Origin: an uncultured Thalassospira sp.
GTDB lineage: Bacteria > Pseudomonadota > Alphaproteobacteria > Rhodospirillales_A > Thalassospiraceae
Assembly (NCBI GenBank): GCA_946885765.1
Contig: CAMPHD010000145.1
Coordinates: 1 to 7,793 of the forward strand
DNA: 7,793 nucleotides
Reading direction: 5' to 3'
The notes beneath the pieces are model-generated. The model saw nothing but the letters and a program-made list of their open reading frames with translations, was not told where the DNA came from and did no database searches. This document shows positions 1-6,295 of this stretch, piece by piece. Both the position numbers and the translations under genes were made by a program. Numbering within the stretch: position 1 is the stretch's first letter; each line of letters begins with the position of its first letter.

Positions 1-315
1 GGTATCAAGAACGTCGGAGCTGGTCATGCCCTGATGAACGAAACGGGCTTCTTCACCGACCTGTTCTGCCAGTTCCGTCAGGAAGGCGATCACGTCGTGT
101 TTGACTTCGGCTTCGACAGCATCGATGCGGTCAATACGATCCTGGGTATAAGGCTTGTTGCCTTTTTCCCAGACCAGTTTGGCAGAGGCAGCCGGAATGA
201 CGCCCAGCTCTGCCAGTTTGTCGGCAGCGTGTGCCTCGATTTCAAACCAGATACGGAATTTGTTCGCCGGTTCCCAGATTGATGTCATCTGCGGACGGGA
301 ATAACGGGGGATCAT
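1..315 (-). CDS. purB: Adenylosuccinate lyase, N-terminal part (cut by window edge)
   Basis: Cytoplasmic enzyme of purine synthesis. It splits SAICAR to AICAR and adenylosuccinate to AMP, releasing fumarate in both steps. Only the first 105 codons are present and the frame is open at base 1. The protein begins MIPRYSRPQMTSIWEP, the characteristic PurB opening. Residues about 25-33 read WFEIEAHAA. Near the window edge, FVHQGMTSSDVLDT (about residues 92-105) is the conserved early substrate-binding segment of this family; the T-S-S-D part is its hallmark. The ATG at 315-313 is chosen because GGAGG (bases 327-323) sits 7 nt upstream and the family start matches. It is divergent from the HD-GYP gene, with 330 bases between them. 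Other fumarase/aspartase superfamily members are unlikely given the PurB-specific N-terminus. Confidence 0.95.
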   Translation of the reverse strand, partial: MIPRYSRPQMTSIWEPANKFRIWFEIEAHAADKLAELGVIPAASAKLVWEKGNKPYTQDRIDRIDAVEAEVKHDVIAFLTELAEQVGEEARFVHQGMTSSDVLDT

Positions 316-645
316 GTAGTCGCCTCCGGGCAGGATGGTTGGGTGCCGGGTCATGACCAGATTGCGTGATCAGCGAAGTGCGATGCTGGTTCCGGCACGC
401 TTTCAACGCGTCGGATAGTCCAAATCGCTGCGATTGGCAACCCTGCATCGGGGCATGACAGCCTTGTTATCGCTTTTTTACCTGCGTCGAACTTGCCATC
501 TGCTAAGATTATCTCAATCTCCTAATGGATATAGTTCGTAAAACGAGCATTCCAGAACAAGGGCGGGCAAACCGTTCGGATGGCGAGTGGACACAGATAA
601 TGGCCGTACATATGACCCGCACTTGTTATTGGGATTGGGGATGAT
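316..645. other. Intergenic region between divergent purB and HD-GYP genes
   Basis: This 330-base stretch holds no convincing gene; the open frames crossing it are shadows without a ribosome site or family resemblance. The purB ribosome site is at 323-327. The segment at about 500-540 is AT-rich compared with its surroundings. It contains TATAGT (530-535), a fair -10 hexamer for the rightward HD-GYP gene, but no hexamer resembling TTGACA lies 16-18 bases before it. A C-run/G-run pair near 441-454 could form a small hairpin. No riboswitch or strong terminator was recognised. Confidence 0.6.
412..440 (-). promoter_or_regulatory. Possible sigma-70-type promoter for purB
   Basis: On the minus strand, TTGCCA (bases 440-435, four of six matches to TTGACA) is followed after exactly 17 bases by TATCCG (417-412, three of six matches to TATAAT). 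Transcription would start near base 405 and give a leader of about 90 nt before the purB ATG. The -10 match is weak and such pairs occur by chance, so this is only a candidate. Confidence 0.25.
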
Positions 646-649
646 TTGA
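637..649 (+). promoter_or_regulatory. Translation start region of the HD-GYP gene, with a minimal upstream ORF
   Basis: A GGGG run (637-640) lies 5 nt before the TTG at 646-648, the only usable initiation codon of the HD-GYP gene: the in-frame stop TGA is at 613-615 and no ATG or GTG lies between. An out-of-frame ATG at 641 reads ATG-ATT-TGA, and its stop (647-649) overlaps the TTG by two bases. Ribosomes could terminate there and re-initiate on the TTG. This is visible in the sequence; a regulatory effect is inference. Confidence 0.45.
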
Positions 650-2376
650 AAAATCGTCCGACCCGCATAGCCCGAAGCGCAGACACCGATGCGCGCTATC
701 TGGCGCAATTGGTGGATCTTGGCATTGCCCTGTCGGCAGAACAGGGTCGGGAGGAACTTCATCAGAAAATCCTGATGGCAGCCCGGCAGTTTACCAATGC
801 CGATGGCGGGTCATTGTATCTGGTCAATAAGGATGAAACGGAACTTCAGTTTCGCATTCTGATGAACGATACGCTTGATACGTTTTTCGTATCCGGCCGC
901 GAACACGAAAAGCCGTTTCCACCCCTGCCGCTTTATGATGCGGATGGCAATCCCAATCACAAAAACATTGCAACCTATGTCGCGCTAAGCGGTGAAGCGA
1001 TCAATATTGAGGATGCGTATTTCGCCGACGGGTTCGACTTTTCCGGCACGCGCGCCTTTGATGCGAAAACCGGCTACAGGTCGAAATCATTCCTGACCGT
1101 GCCGTTGAAAAACACGCGCGGCAATGTGATTGGCGTGTTGCAGCTGATCAATGCGCGCGACGATGCGGGCGATGTCATTGCCTTTGACCCGCTGATCGAA
1201 CCGATCATCAATGCCCTGGCAAGCCACTCGGCGGTGGCACTTGTAAACAGCCGCCTTTTGATGGCGCAGCGCGATCTGATTGAAAGTTTCGTGCGCGTGC
1301 TGGGGCAGGCGATTGACGCCAAATCCCCCCATACCGCCCATCATTGCGAAAAGGTTCCGATCATTGCCCGCATGCTGGCCAAGGCCGCAGTCGATGAAAA
1401 GCAGGGCACGTTTTCCAATTTCTATCTGACGGATATGGAATGGTACGAACTTGACCTTGCGGCGTGGCTTCATGATTGCGGCAAGATTACAACGCCCGAT
1501 CATGTTGTCGAAAAGGCCACCAAACTTGAAACCATCCATAACCGCATTCACGAAATCCGCACCCGGTTTGAAGTGCTTAGGCGGGATGCGGAAATCGAGA
1601 TGCTCAAGCGCAAGCTTGCAGGCGAGGATGCCGCGATATGCGAGGCTGGCTTAAACGCCCGGATTACCGAGCTTGAAAGCCAGTTTTCGATGGTCGCACA
1701 CAGCAATATCGGCGATGACGAGCTTGACACCGATGCGGTCTTTGCCCTGCATGAAATTGGGGCGCAGGAATGGGTACGCCATTTTGATCGTACCATCGGG
1801 CTTTCATGGGCGGAAAATCAGCGCCTGACCGAGGATGATCTTGCGAAATTCAGCAAGCCCGGCGTTGAAAAGCTTCTGGGTGACCGATGCGATCATGCGT
1901 ATCTCGGCTTTAACCGGGGCGAGCTTTACAACCTTTCGGTATCACGCGGGACCCTGACATCCGAGGAACGCAAGGTCATCAATGACCATGTGATCGTAAC
2001 GCAGGAAATGCTGGCGCAATTGCCCTATCCCAAGGAACTGCAACGCATTCCGGCGATTGCCGGCAACCATCACGAAAAGATGGATGGTTCGGGCTATCCC
2101 AACGGGATGCTCGGCGAGGATATGGGTATCCTCGAAAAGGTCATGGTGATAGCCGACATATTCGAAGCACTTACCGCGGTTGATCGTCCCTATAAACGGC
2201 CCAAGATGTTATCGGAATGCGTCGCGATCCTGGCCGATATGCGCGACAAGGGACAGATTGATAACGATCTGTTCGAACTGCTGTTATCCTCGGGTGTTTA
2301 TATCGAATACGGGCGCAAATATCTGCAACCCGGCCAGTGCGACGAAGTCGATATCACGCAGTTTTTACGCAAATAA
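646..2376 (+). CDS. GAF and HD-GYP domain protein, predicted cyclic-di-GMP phosphodiesterase
   Basis: Predicted to hydrolyse the second messenger cyclic-di-GMP, which controls motility and biofilm formation, under control of an N-terminal sensor. The 576-residue protein has no signal peptide or membrane segment, so it is probably cytosolic. Residues about 17-205 form a GAF-like domain (TVPLKNTRGNVIGVLQLINA at 151-170 is its core). The HD-GYP domain starts near 210. Visible elements are the metal-binding HD pair (H276-D277, in LHDCGK), H448, the HHE and GYP motifs (H475-H476-E477 and G483-Y484-P485), and IADIFEALTA (502-511) followed by DRPY (513-516). All expected catalytic residues seem intact, so activity is likely. 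The two halves are separated by about 170 residues, far more than usual, including a charged helical stretch at 300-350 that could be a coiled coil. The TTG start is forced by an in-frame stop at 613. It converges on the SDR gene. The GAF ligand is unknown. Confidence 0.92.
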   Translation: MKNRPTRIARSADTDARYLAQLVDLGIALSAEQGREELHQKILMAARQFTNADGGSLYLVNKDETELQFRILMNDTLDTFFVSGREHEKPFPPLPLYDADGNPNHKNIATYVALSGEAINIEDAYFADGFDFSGTRAFDAKTGYRSKSFLTVPLKNTRGNVIGVLQLINARDDAGDVIAFDPLIEPIINALASHSAVALVNSRLLMAQRDLIESFVRVLGQAIDAKSPHTAHHCEKVPIIARMLAKAAVDEKQGTFSNFYLTDMEWYELDLAAWLHDCGKITTPDHVVEKATKLETIHNRIHEIRTRFEVLRRDAEIEMLKRKLAGEDAAICEAGLNARITELESQFSMVAHSNIGDDELDTDAVFALHEIGAQEWVRHFDRTIGLSWAENQRLTEDDLAKFSKPGVEKLLGDRCDHAYLGFNRGELYNLSVSRGTLTSEERKVINDHVIVTQEMLAQLPYPKELQRIPAIAGNHHEKMDGSGYPNGMLGEDMGILEKVMVIADIFEALTAVDRPYKRPKMLSECVAILADMRDKGQIDNDLFELLLSSGVYIEYGRKYLQPGQCDEVDITQFLRK

Positions 2377-2404
2377 AAACAGGCCGGACGCCTCGCACCC
2401 GGCC
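2374..2404 (-). terminator. Rho-independent terminator of the SDR gene
   Basis: The leftward transcript passes a six-base-pair all-GC stem: bases 2404-2399 pair with 2387-2382 (GGCCGG/CCGGCC), with an 11-nt loop. TG and then TTTTTA follow in the minus-strand sense. The U-tract comes from the A-rich end of the HD-GYP gene, so the terminator overlaps that gene's stop codon (2374-2376). For rightward transcripts the stem is followed only by CGCCTTTAA, so termination in that direction should be weak. Confidence 0.6.
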
Positions 2405-2413
2405 CGCCTTTAA

Positions 2414-3184
2414 TCAGCTCCGGTTGATCGAAACCCCACCATCGGCGAGGAACGGCACGCCCGTCACAAAGCTTGCCGCGTCGGACGCCAGAAACAGCGC
2501 GGCCTGCGCCATTTCGGACGGTTTTGCCATGCGTTTTAACGCATGCAGGCTGTTGACGAACTGCTCGACCTCCGGCCCGGCACCGGGTTTATTGGTGATG
2601 CTGGCCGGGGTATCGGTCCCGCCGGGCAGCAGCGCATTGACCCGGATGCCCTGTGGGCCGTATTCGGCCGCCAGCGACTTCATCAATCCGATCATGCCCG
2701 CCTTGCTGGCGGCATAGGCGCCCATCCCGGGCATGCCGACCGAATAGCCGACAAAGCTTGATGTCAGGATCAGCGAACCTGCACCATTGGCAAGCATCGC
2801 AGGCAATTGATATTTCGCCCCGAAAAATGCCGATGTCAGGTTTGTTTCGATCATTTCATGCCAGTCGTCGGTTGCCATATCGGGGATCGAAACAGACTCC
2901 CCGACCATCCCGGCATTATTGACCGCGATATCAAGCTTTCCGAAATGATCCAGGGCGGCCTCGACCAGTTGCCTTGATACATCTTCGCCCGTAAGACAGC
3001 CCGGCACTGAAATGGCCGTACCACCGGCATCACGGATATCGGCCATGATATCATCGAGCAATTCAGCACGTCTGGCATTCAGCACAAGTTTGGCACCCTG
3101 CCGGGCAAAAAGTTCGGCCATGGCGCGACCGATGCCGGAACTGGCCCCGGTGATGATTGCGGTTTTACCGTCCAGTGTGAACAT
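2414..3184 (-). CDS. Short-chain dehydrogenase/reductase (SDR), classical type
   Basis: NAD(P)-dependent oxidoreductase of unknown substrate. Its 256 residues match the usual classical SDR length. The nucleotide-binding motif TGASSGIG is at 12-19, NNAG at 89-92, the catalytic Asn probably at N115, Ser at S142 or S143, and Tyr/Lys at Y157 and K161 (YAASK). RVNALLPGGTDTP (181-193) and the C-terminal FLADGG are standard family features. The basic residues after the second strand (NARR, 36-39) suggest NADP(H) preference; this is inference. The ATG is supported by AGGAG (bases 3197-3193), 8 nt upstream. It is monocistronic, ends in its own terminator, and is divergent from ada with 244 bases between them. 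FabG-like or sugar/alcohol dehydrogenase roles are possible, but nothing in the sequence decides the substrate. No convincing promoter was found: TATCAT (3208-3203) lies too close to the ribosome site to serve. Confidence 0.9.
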   Translation of the reverse strand: MFTLDGKTAIITGASSGIGRAMAELFARQGAKLVLNARRAELLDDIMADIRDAGGTAISVPGCLTGEDVSRQLVEAALDHFGKLDIAVNNAGMVGESVSIPDMATDDWHEMIETNLTSAFFGAKYQLPAMLANGAGSLILTSSFVGYSVGMPGMGAYAASKAGMIGLMKSLAAEYGPQGIRVNALLPGGTDTPASITNKPGAGPEVEQFVNSLHALKRMAKPSEMAQAALFLASDAASFVTGVPFLADGGVSINRS

Positions 3185-3289
3185 GTTTCCATCTCCTGTG
3201 TCATGATAGGATGACCATCGTGGTGATGATGGCCCGATGGGGAGACGCTAGTTCGGGCAAGGCGGTCCGGCACTCCGGTTATTGGCATT

Positions 3290-3329
3290 GAATTCGCGGA
3301 ATTGACGGTTTTTCGTGGGTAGCGAATTC
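3290..3329. repeat. Inverted repeat in the SDR-ada intergenic region
   Basis: GAATTCGC at 3290-3297 recurs inverted as GCGAATTC at 3322-3329, a perfect 8-base match with a 24-base gap. A further GAATT at 3299-3303 makes AATTC-GCG-GAATT (3291-3303), a small perfect palindrome with a 3-base centre. The right arm overlaps the proposed Ada box. The arrangement could bind a dimeric regulator acting on both divergent genes; this is inference from symmetry alone. Confidence 0.45.
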
Positions 3330-3337
3330 GAAAGCAA
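3325..3337 (+). promoter_or_regulatory. Putative Ada box upstream of ada
   Basis: The bases AAT, six others (TCGAAA), then GCAA match the A-box/B-box pattern AAT-N6-GCAA known for the E. coli ada promoter, where methylated Ada binds. The site is on the coding strand of ada, 91 bases before its ATG, compatible with an activator site upstream of a promoter. No clear -35/-10 pair follows: TATGTT at 3404-3409 is the best -10 but lacks a partner at proper spacing. A weak promoter would be expected at a gene that needs activation. Seven fixed bases can match by chance, so confidence is moderate. Confidence 0.5.
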
Positions 3338-3428
3338 GGAACGGAGTGCGGCCCACGGGATGGACGATCAGAATGTCGGTCAAACGGATGCATCTGGCAT
3401 CCCTATGTTCTGATAAAGGAGCCATCCC

Positions 3429-4517
3429 ATGTTGACGGAGGCGAGATTGAAGAAGGCGATCCTCTGGATCAGTGACGAGGACAAATGGCAGGCCGTGGCA
3501 AATCGCGATGGCAAAGCTGACGGACAGTTTTACTATTCGGTCGTAACCACCGGGGTTTATTGCCGCCCGTCTTGCGGCGCACGTCTGGCACGCCGGGAAA
3601 ATGTCGCGTTTCATGCCAGTTGCGATGATGCCGAACAGGCGGGTTTCCGCCCGTGCAAACGGTGCCGTCCGAACACCGCATCAATCGCGGAACGCAATGC
3701 TGATGCCGTGGCAAAGGCATGCGAAATCATCCGTAATGCCGAAGAAATGCCAAGCCTTGATGATCTGGCCGTACAAGCCGGCATGAGCCGGTTTCACTTT
3801 CACCGGGTGTTTAAAGCGGTTACCGGTGTAACGCCAAAGGCCTATGCCAGCGCCCACCGGGCCGGTCGCGTGCGCGAGGAATTGCGCAGCAGCAATACCG
3901 TGACCGAGGCAATCTATGACGCGGGATATAATTCCAACAGCCGGTTTTATGAACGCTCTCACAAGATGCTGGGCATGACGCCAAGCAGCTATCGCGCGGG
4001 GGGCAAGGGCGAGAAAATCCGGTTTGCGGTGGGGCAATGTGCGCTTGGCGCAATCCTTGGCGCGGCAAGCGCCAAGGGGATTTGCACGATCCTTCTGGGC
4101 GACGATCCCGATGCGCTCGTGCGCCAGTTGCAGGATGCCTTCCCCAAGGCGGAGCTGATCGGCGGCGACCCGGCGTTCGAGGACTGGATGGCACAGATCA
4201 TCGGTCTGGTCGAAGCCCCGCAGCTTGGTCATCACCTGCCGCTTGATATTCGCGGTACAGCCTTTCAGCAACGCGTCTGGCAGGCGCTTTCGGAAATTCC
4301 GGCCGGGACAAAGGCAAGCTATGCCGAAATCGCCGAAAAGATCGGATCGCCGCGTGCTACCCGTGCCGTCGCACAGGCCTGTGGTGCTAACAGCATCGCG
4401 GTTGCCATTCCTTGCCACCGGGTGGTGCGCAAGGATGGTGATCTTTCGGGATATCGCTGGGGCGTGGAGCGCAAGCAAATCCTGCTGGATATTGAAAGCG
4501 GGGAGGCCGGGCAGTGA
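3429..4517 (+). CDS. ada: Bifunctional Ada: methyl-phosphotriester sensor/regulator and O6-methylguanine-DNA methyltransferase
   Basis: Suicide repair protein and transcription activator of the adaptive response to alkylation. Its 362 residues are close to the E. coli protein's length and all three modules are present. The N-terminal zinc domain has the four cysteines C45, C49, C76 and C79 (VYCRPSC and FRPCKRC). By alignment with E. coli, C45 is the likely acceptor of methyl groups from phosphotriesters. An AraC-type helix-turn-helix region covers about 95-190. The C-terminal methyltransferase domain (about 197-360) has the active site PCHR at 328-331, with C329 accepting methyl from O6-methylguanine. 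The N-terminus is a few residues longer than in E. coli. The ATG is supported by AAGGAG (3416-3421), 7 nt upstream. It overlaps the oxygenase gene by four bases, so the two are co-translated. Autoregulation through the upstream Ada box is likely. Confidence 0.97.
   Translation: MLTEARLKKAILWISDEDKWQAVANRDGKADGQFYYSVVTTGVYCRPSCGARLARRENVAFHASCDDAEQAGFRPCKRCRPNTASIAERNADAVAKACEIIRNAEEMPSLDDLAVQAGMSRFHFHRVFKAVTGVTPKAYASAHRAGRVREELRSSNTVTEAIYDAGYNSNSRFYERSHKMLGMTPSSYRAGGKGEKIRFAVGQCALGAILGAASAKGICTILLGDDPDALVRQLQDAFPKAELIGGDPAFEDWMAQIIGLVEAPQLGHHLPLDIRGTAFQQRVWQALSEIPAGTKASYAEIAEKIGSPRATRAVAQACGANSIAVAIPCHRVVRKDGDLSGYRWGVERKQILLDIESGEAGQ
4501..4506 (+). promoter_or_regulatory. Ribosome binding site that decides the GTG start of the oxygenase gene
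   Basis: GGGAGG inside the end of ada lies 7 nt before the GTG at 4514-4516. The in-frame ATG at 4523 would be 16 nt away, too far for normal initiation. The GTG overlaps the ada stop TGA (4515-4517) as GTGA, a typical translational coupling junction. Confidence 0.75.
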
Positions 4518-5227
4518 ACGAGATGACCCGTGACAGGATCACATCGCTTGATTGGGAAAAACATGCCCGCGAACTTGACGCATATGGCTGCACGATCCTT
4601 GAAAAACTGATCGACCCGGACACCTGCCGGGCATTGATCGCACACTATGATGACCCGGATGCATTTCGCAGCCACATCCATATGGCCCGGCACGGTTTCG
4701 GGCGCGGCGAATACAAATATTTCGCTTATCCCCTGCCCGATATCATTGCGGACTTGCGGCAATCGCTTTATCCGCCATTGGCCGAAATTGCCAACCAGTG
4801 GAACCGGGCGATGGGGCTGGATCGGCATTTTCCCGGCGATCACGCCCGGTTTGTTGTCGAATGCCATGAGGCGGAGCAAACCCGCCCGACGCCGCTTTTG
4901 CTGCGCTATGGGGCAGGGGATTACAATTGCCTGCATCAGGATGTTTACGGTGATTGTGTGTTTCCGTTACAGGTTGCGATCCTGCTCAGCGCCCCGAAAA
5001 CTGATTTCGAAGGCGGCGAGTTTGTTCTGACCGAACAGCGCCCGCGTATGCAATCCCGCGCCGAAGTCGTGCCGCTGGCGCAAGGAGACGGGGCGGTTTT
5101 CCCGGTCCATCATCGTCCGGTCGTGGGAACGCGAGGCACATACCGGGTGAATATGCGTCACGGCGTTTCTCGTTTGCGGTCGGGTTCACGACATACGCTT
5201 GGCATCATTTTCCATGATGCCAAATAG
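4514..5227 (+). CDS. 2OG-Fe(II) oxygenase encoded with ada, predicted DNA-repair role
   Basis: Predicted non-haem iron dioxygenase using 2-oxoglutarate and oxygen; the substrate is unproven. The 237-residue protein has the double-stranded beta-helix signature: HxD at H141 and D143 (CLHQDVYGD), the distal iron ligand H216, and ten residues later R226, a likely 2-oxoglutarate contact (HGVSRLRSGSR, 216-226). EGGEF (166-170) is the typical loop between them. It resembles the uncharacterised COG3826 / Pfam Oxygenase-NA group, which as I recall is annotated as a predicted oxygenase acting on damaged DNA; a search is needed to confirm this. It is not AlkB, since the layout and C-terminal arginine motif differ. 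No signal peptide is present, so it is cytosolic. Coupling to ada suggests induction by methylating agents and a role such as oxidative demethylation of DNA. Protein hydroxylation is the alternative. The GTG start is set by GGGAGG upstream. Confidence 0.85.
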   Translation: MNEMTRDRITSLDWEKHARELDAYGCTILEKLIDPDTCRALIAHYDDPDAFRSHIHMARHGFGRGEYKYFAYPLPDIIADLRQSLYPPLAEIANQWNRAMGLDRHFPGDHARFVVECHEAEQTRPTPLLLRYGAGDYNCLHQDVYGDCVFPLQVAILLSAPKTDFEGGEFVLTEQRPRMQSRAEVVPLAQGDGAVFPVHHRPVVGTRGTYRVNMRHGVSRLRSGSRHTLGIIFHDAK

Positions 5228-5256
5228 AAAAAAGCGGGCCGTCGCGAAACGGCCCG
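5228..5256 (-). terminator. Rho-independent terminator of the opp operon
   Basis: A perfect 8-bp stem, CGGGCCGT (5235-5242) with ACGGCCCG (5249-5256), encloses a 6-nt loop. In the leftward sense it is followed after two bases by six U (complement of A5228-5233). It lies 35 bases past the oppF stop. The A-run directly follows the stop codon of the rightward oxygenase gene. For rightward transcripts there is no T-run after the stem, so it mainly serves the opp operon. Confidence 0.88.
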
Positions 5257-5290
5257 GTCAAGTTGGGTGGTGCAAAGGGAGGTTGCCCTC

Positions 5291-6295
5291 CTACATCCGT
5301 TCGTGGAAATGGCAGGCTACCTGATGCTGATCGTTGATCGTGTCAACGCTCGGCACATCGGTTGCACAGACATCTTTGGCAAACGGACATCTGGTACGGA
5401 ACACGCAACCCGATGGCGGGTTGATCGGGCTGGGCAAATCACCGGTCAGCACGATGCGTTCCTTGGTGCGTTCGATTTCCGGGTCGGGGATAGGGACGGC
5501 GGAAATCAGTGCCTTGGTATAGGGGTGCTTGGGGGCGGCATAGATGCTGTCGCGGTCGGCCAGCTCCATAAGGTTGCCCAGATACAGCACCAATATGCGG
5601 TGGCAGATATGACGCACGATCGAAAGATCGTGGCTGATGAAGATCAGCGACAGGTCAAATTCGCGCTGCAATTCCTGCAACAGATTGACAATCTGCGCCT
5701 GGATCGAGACATCAAGGGCTGAAACCGGCTCGTCACAGATGATCAGTTTCGGTTCGAGGATCATCGCACGCGCAATGCCGATACGCTGGCACTGCCCGCC
5801 TGAAAATTCATGCGGATAGCGGTTGATCATCTGCGGCAAAAGCCCGACGCGAGCCATCATGCGTTTGACGCGCGCCTTGATTTCGTCTTTGCCCAGTTCG
5901 GATTTGTGGGTCACCAGCGGCTCGGCGATGATCTCGCCAATCGTCATACGCGGGTTCAGGCTTGCCAGCGGATCCTGAAAAATGATCTGCAGGTCACGGC
6001 GAAGCGGCTGCATTTCGCGGTGTGGTGCCCCGACAATATCCCGGCCCAGCCACACGACCTGCCCGTCGGTTGGCGGGATCAGTTGCAGGATCGCACGACC
6101 AAGGGTCGATTTGCCGCAACCGGACTCACCAACAATGCCAAGCGTCTCGCCGGGATACAGATCGAAATCGATCCCGTCGACAGCTTTCAGTTTGCGCTCG
6201 GGACCGAAAAATCCTTTGCCCGGCAGGGAAAAGTGAACCTTAAGGTCACGTACGGACAGGATCGGGACGTTTTTCTTTTTTTGGACCGCGTTCAT
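5291..6295 (-). CDS. oppF: Oligopeptide/dipeptide ABC importer ATPase, OppF/DppF type
   Basis: One of two ATPases powering peptide uptake through the OppBC channel, at the inner face of the cytoplasmic membrane. In the 334-residue protein, Walker A GESGCGKST is at 56-64, the Q-loop Gln at 107 (FQDP), the signature FSGGQCQR at 164-171, Walker B LIICDEP at 184-190 (catalytic E189), and the H-loop His at 222. The C-terminal oligopeptide-transporter extension has four cysteines, C297, C303, C310 and C328, spaced as in ATPases of this family known to hold an iron-sulfur cluster. The N-terminus (HFSLPGKGFFGPERKLKAVDG) with an insert before the core is typical of the F subunit. GGAGG ends 7 nt before the ATG. 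The start overlaps the oppD stop (ATGA), so translation is probably coupled. It is the last gene of the operon. Peptide specificity depends on a binding protein outside the window; a nickel or dipeptide system cannot be excluded. Confidence 0.93.
   Translation of the reverse strand: MNAVQKKKNVPILSVRDLKVHFSLPGKGFFGPERKLKAVDGIDFDLYPGETLGIVGESGCGKSTLGRAILQLIPPTDGQVVWLGRDIVGAPHREMQPLRRDLQIIFQDPLASLNPRMTIGEIIAEPLVTHKSELGKDEIKARVKRMMARVGLLPQMINRYPHEFSGGQCQRIGIARAMILEPKLIICDEPVSALDVSIQAQIVNLLQELQREFDLSLIFISHDLSIVRHICHRILVLYLGNLMELADRDSIYAAPKHPYTKALISAVPIPDPEIERTKERIVLTGDLPSPINPPSGCVFRTRCPFAKDVCATDVPSVDTINDQHQVACHFHERM

Noticed and set aside
514..762. Leftward open frame spanning the HD-GYP start
   Set aside because: It would overlap the GAF domain coding start, has no good ribosome site and matches no family.
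1087..1551. Leftward open frame of 154 codons inside the HD-GYP gene
   Set aside because: Antisense shadow; the rightward frame carries the GAF and HD motifs.
3203..3208. TATCAT (minus strand) as a -10 for the SDR gene
   Set aside because: Transcription would begin inside the ribosome site, and no -35 lies at proper spacing.
3302..3307. TTGACG as a -35 element for ada
   Set aside because: No -10-like hexamer lies 16-18 bases downstream; that position falls in the AATTC repeat and the Ada box.
3681..4478. Long open frame of 265 codons antisense to ada
   Set aside because: It lies wholly opposite a clearly recognisable ada gene, has no family resemblance, and reads as a codon-bias shadow.
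5278..5291. Small hairpin GGAGG-TTGC-CCTCC touching the oppF stop codon
   Set aside because: Only five base pairs with no T-run on either strand; the 5235-5256 hairpin is a far better terminator.
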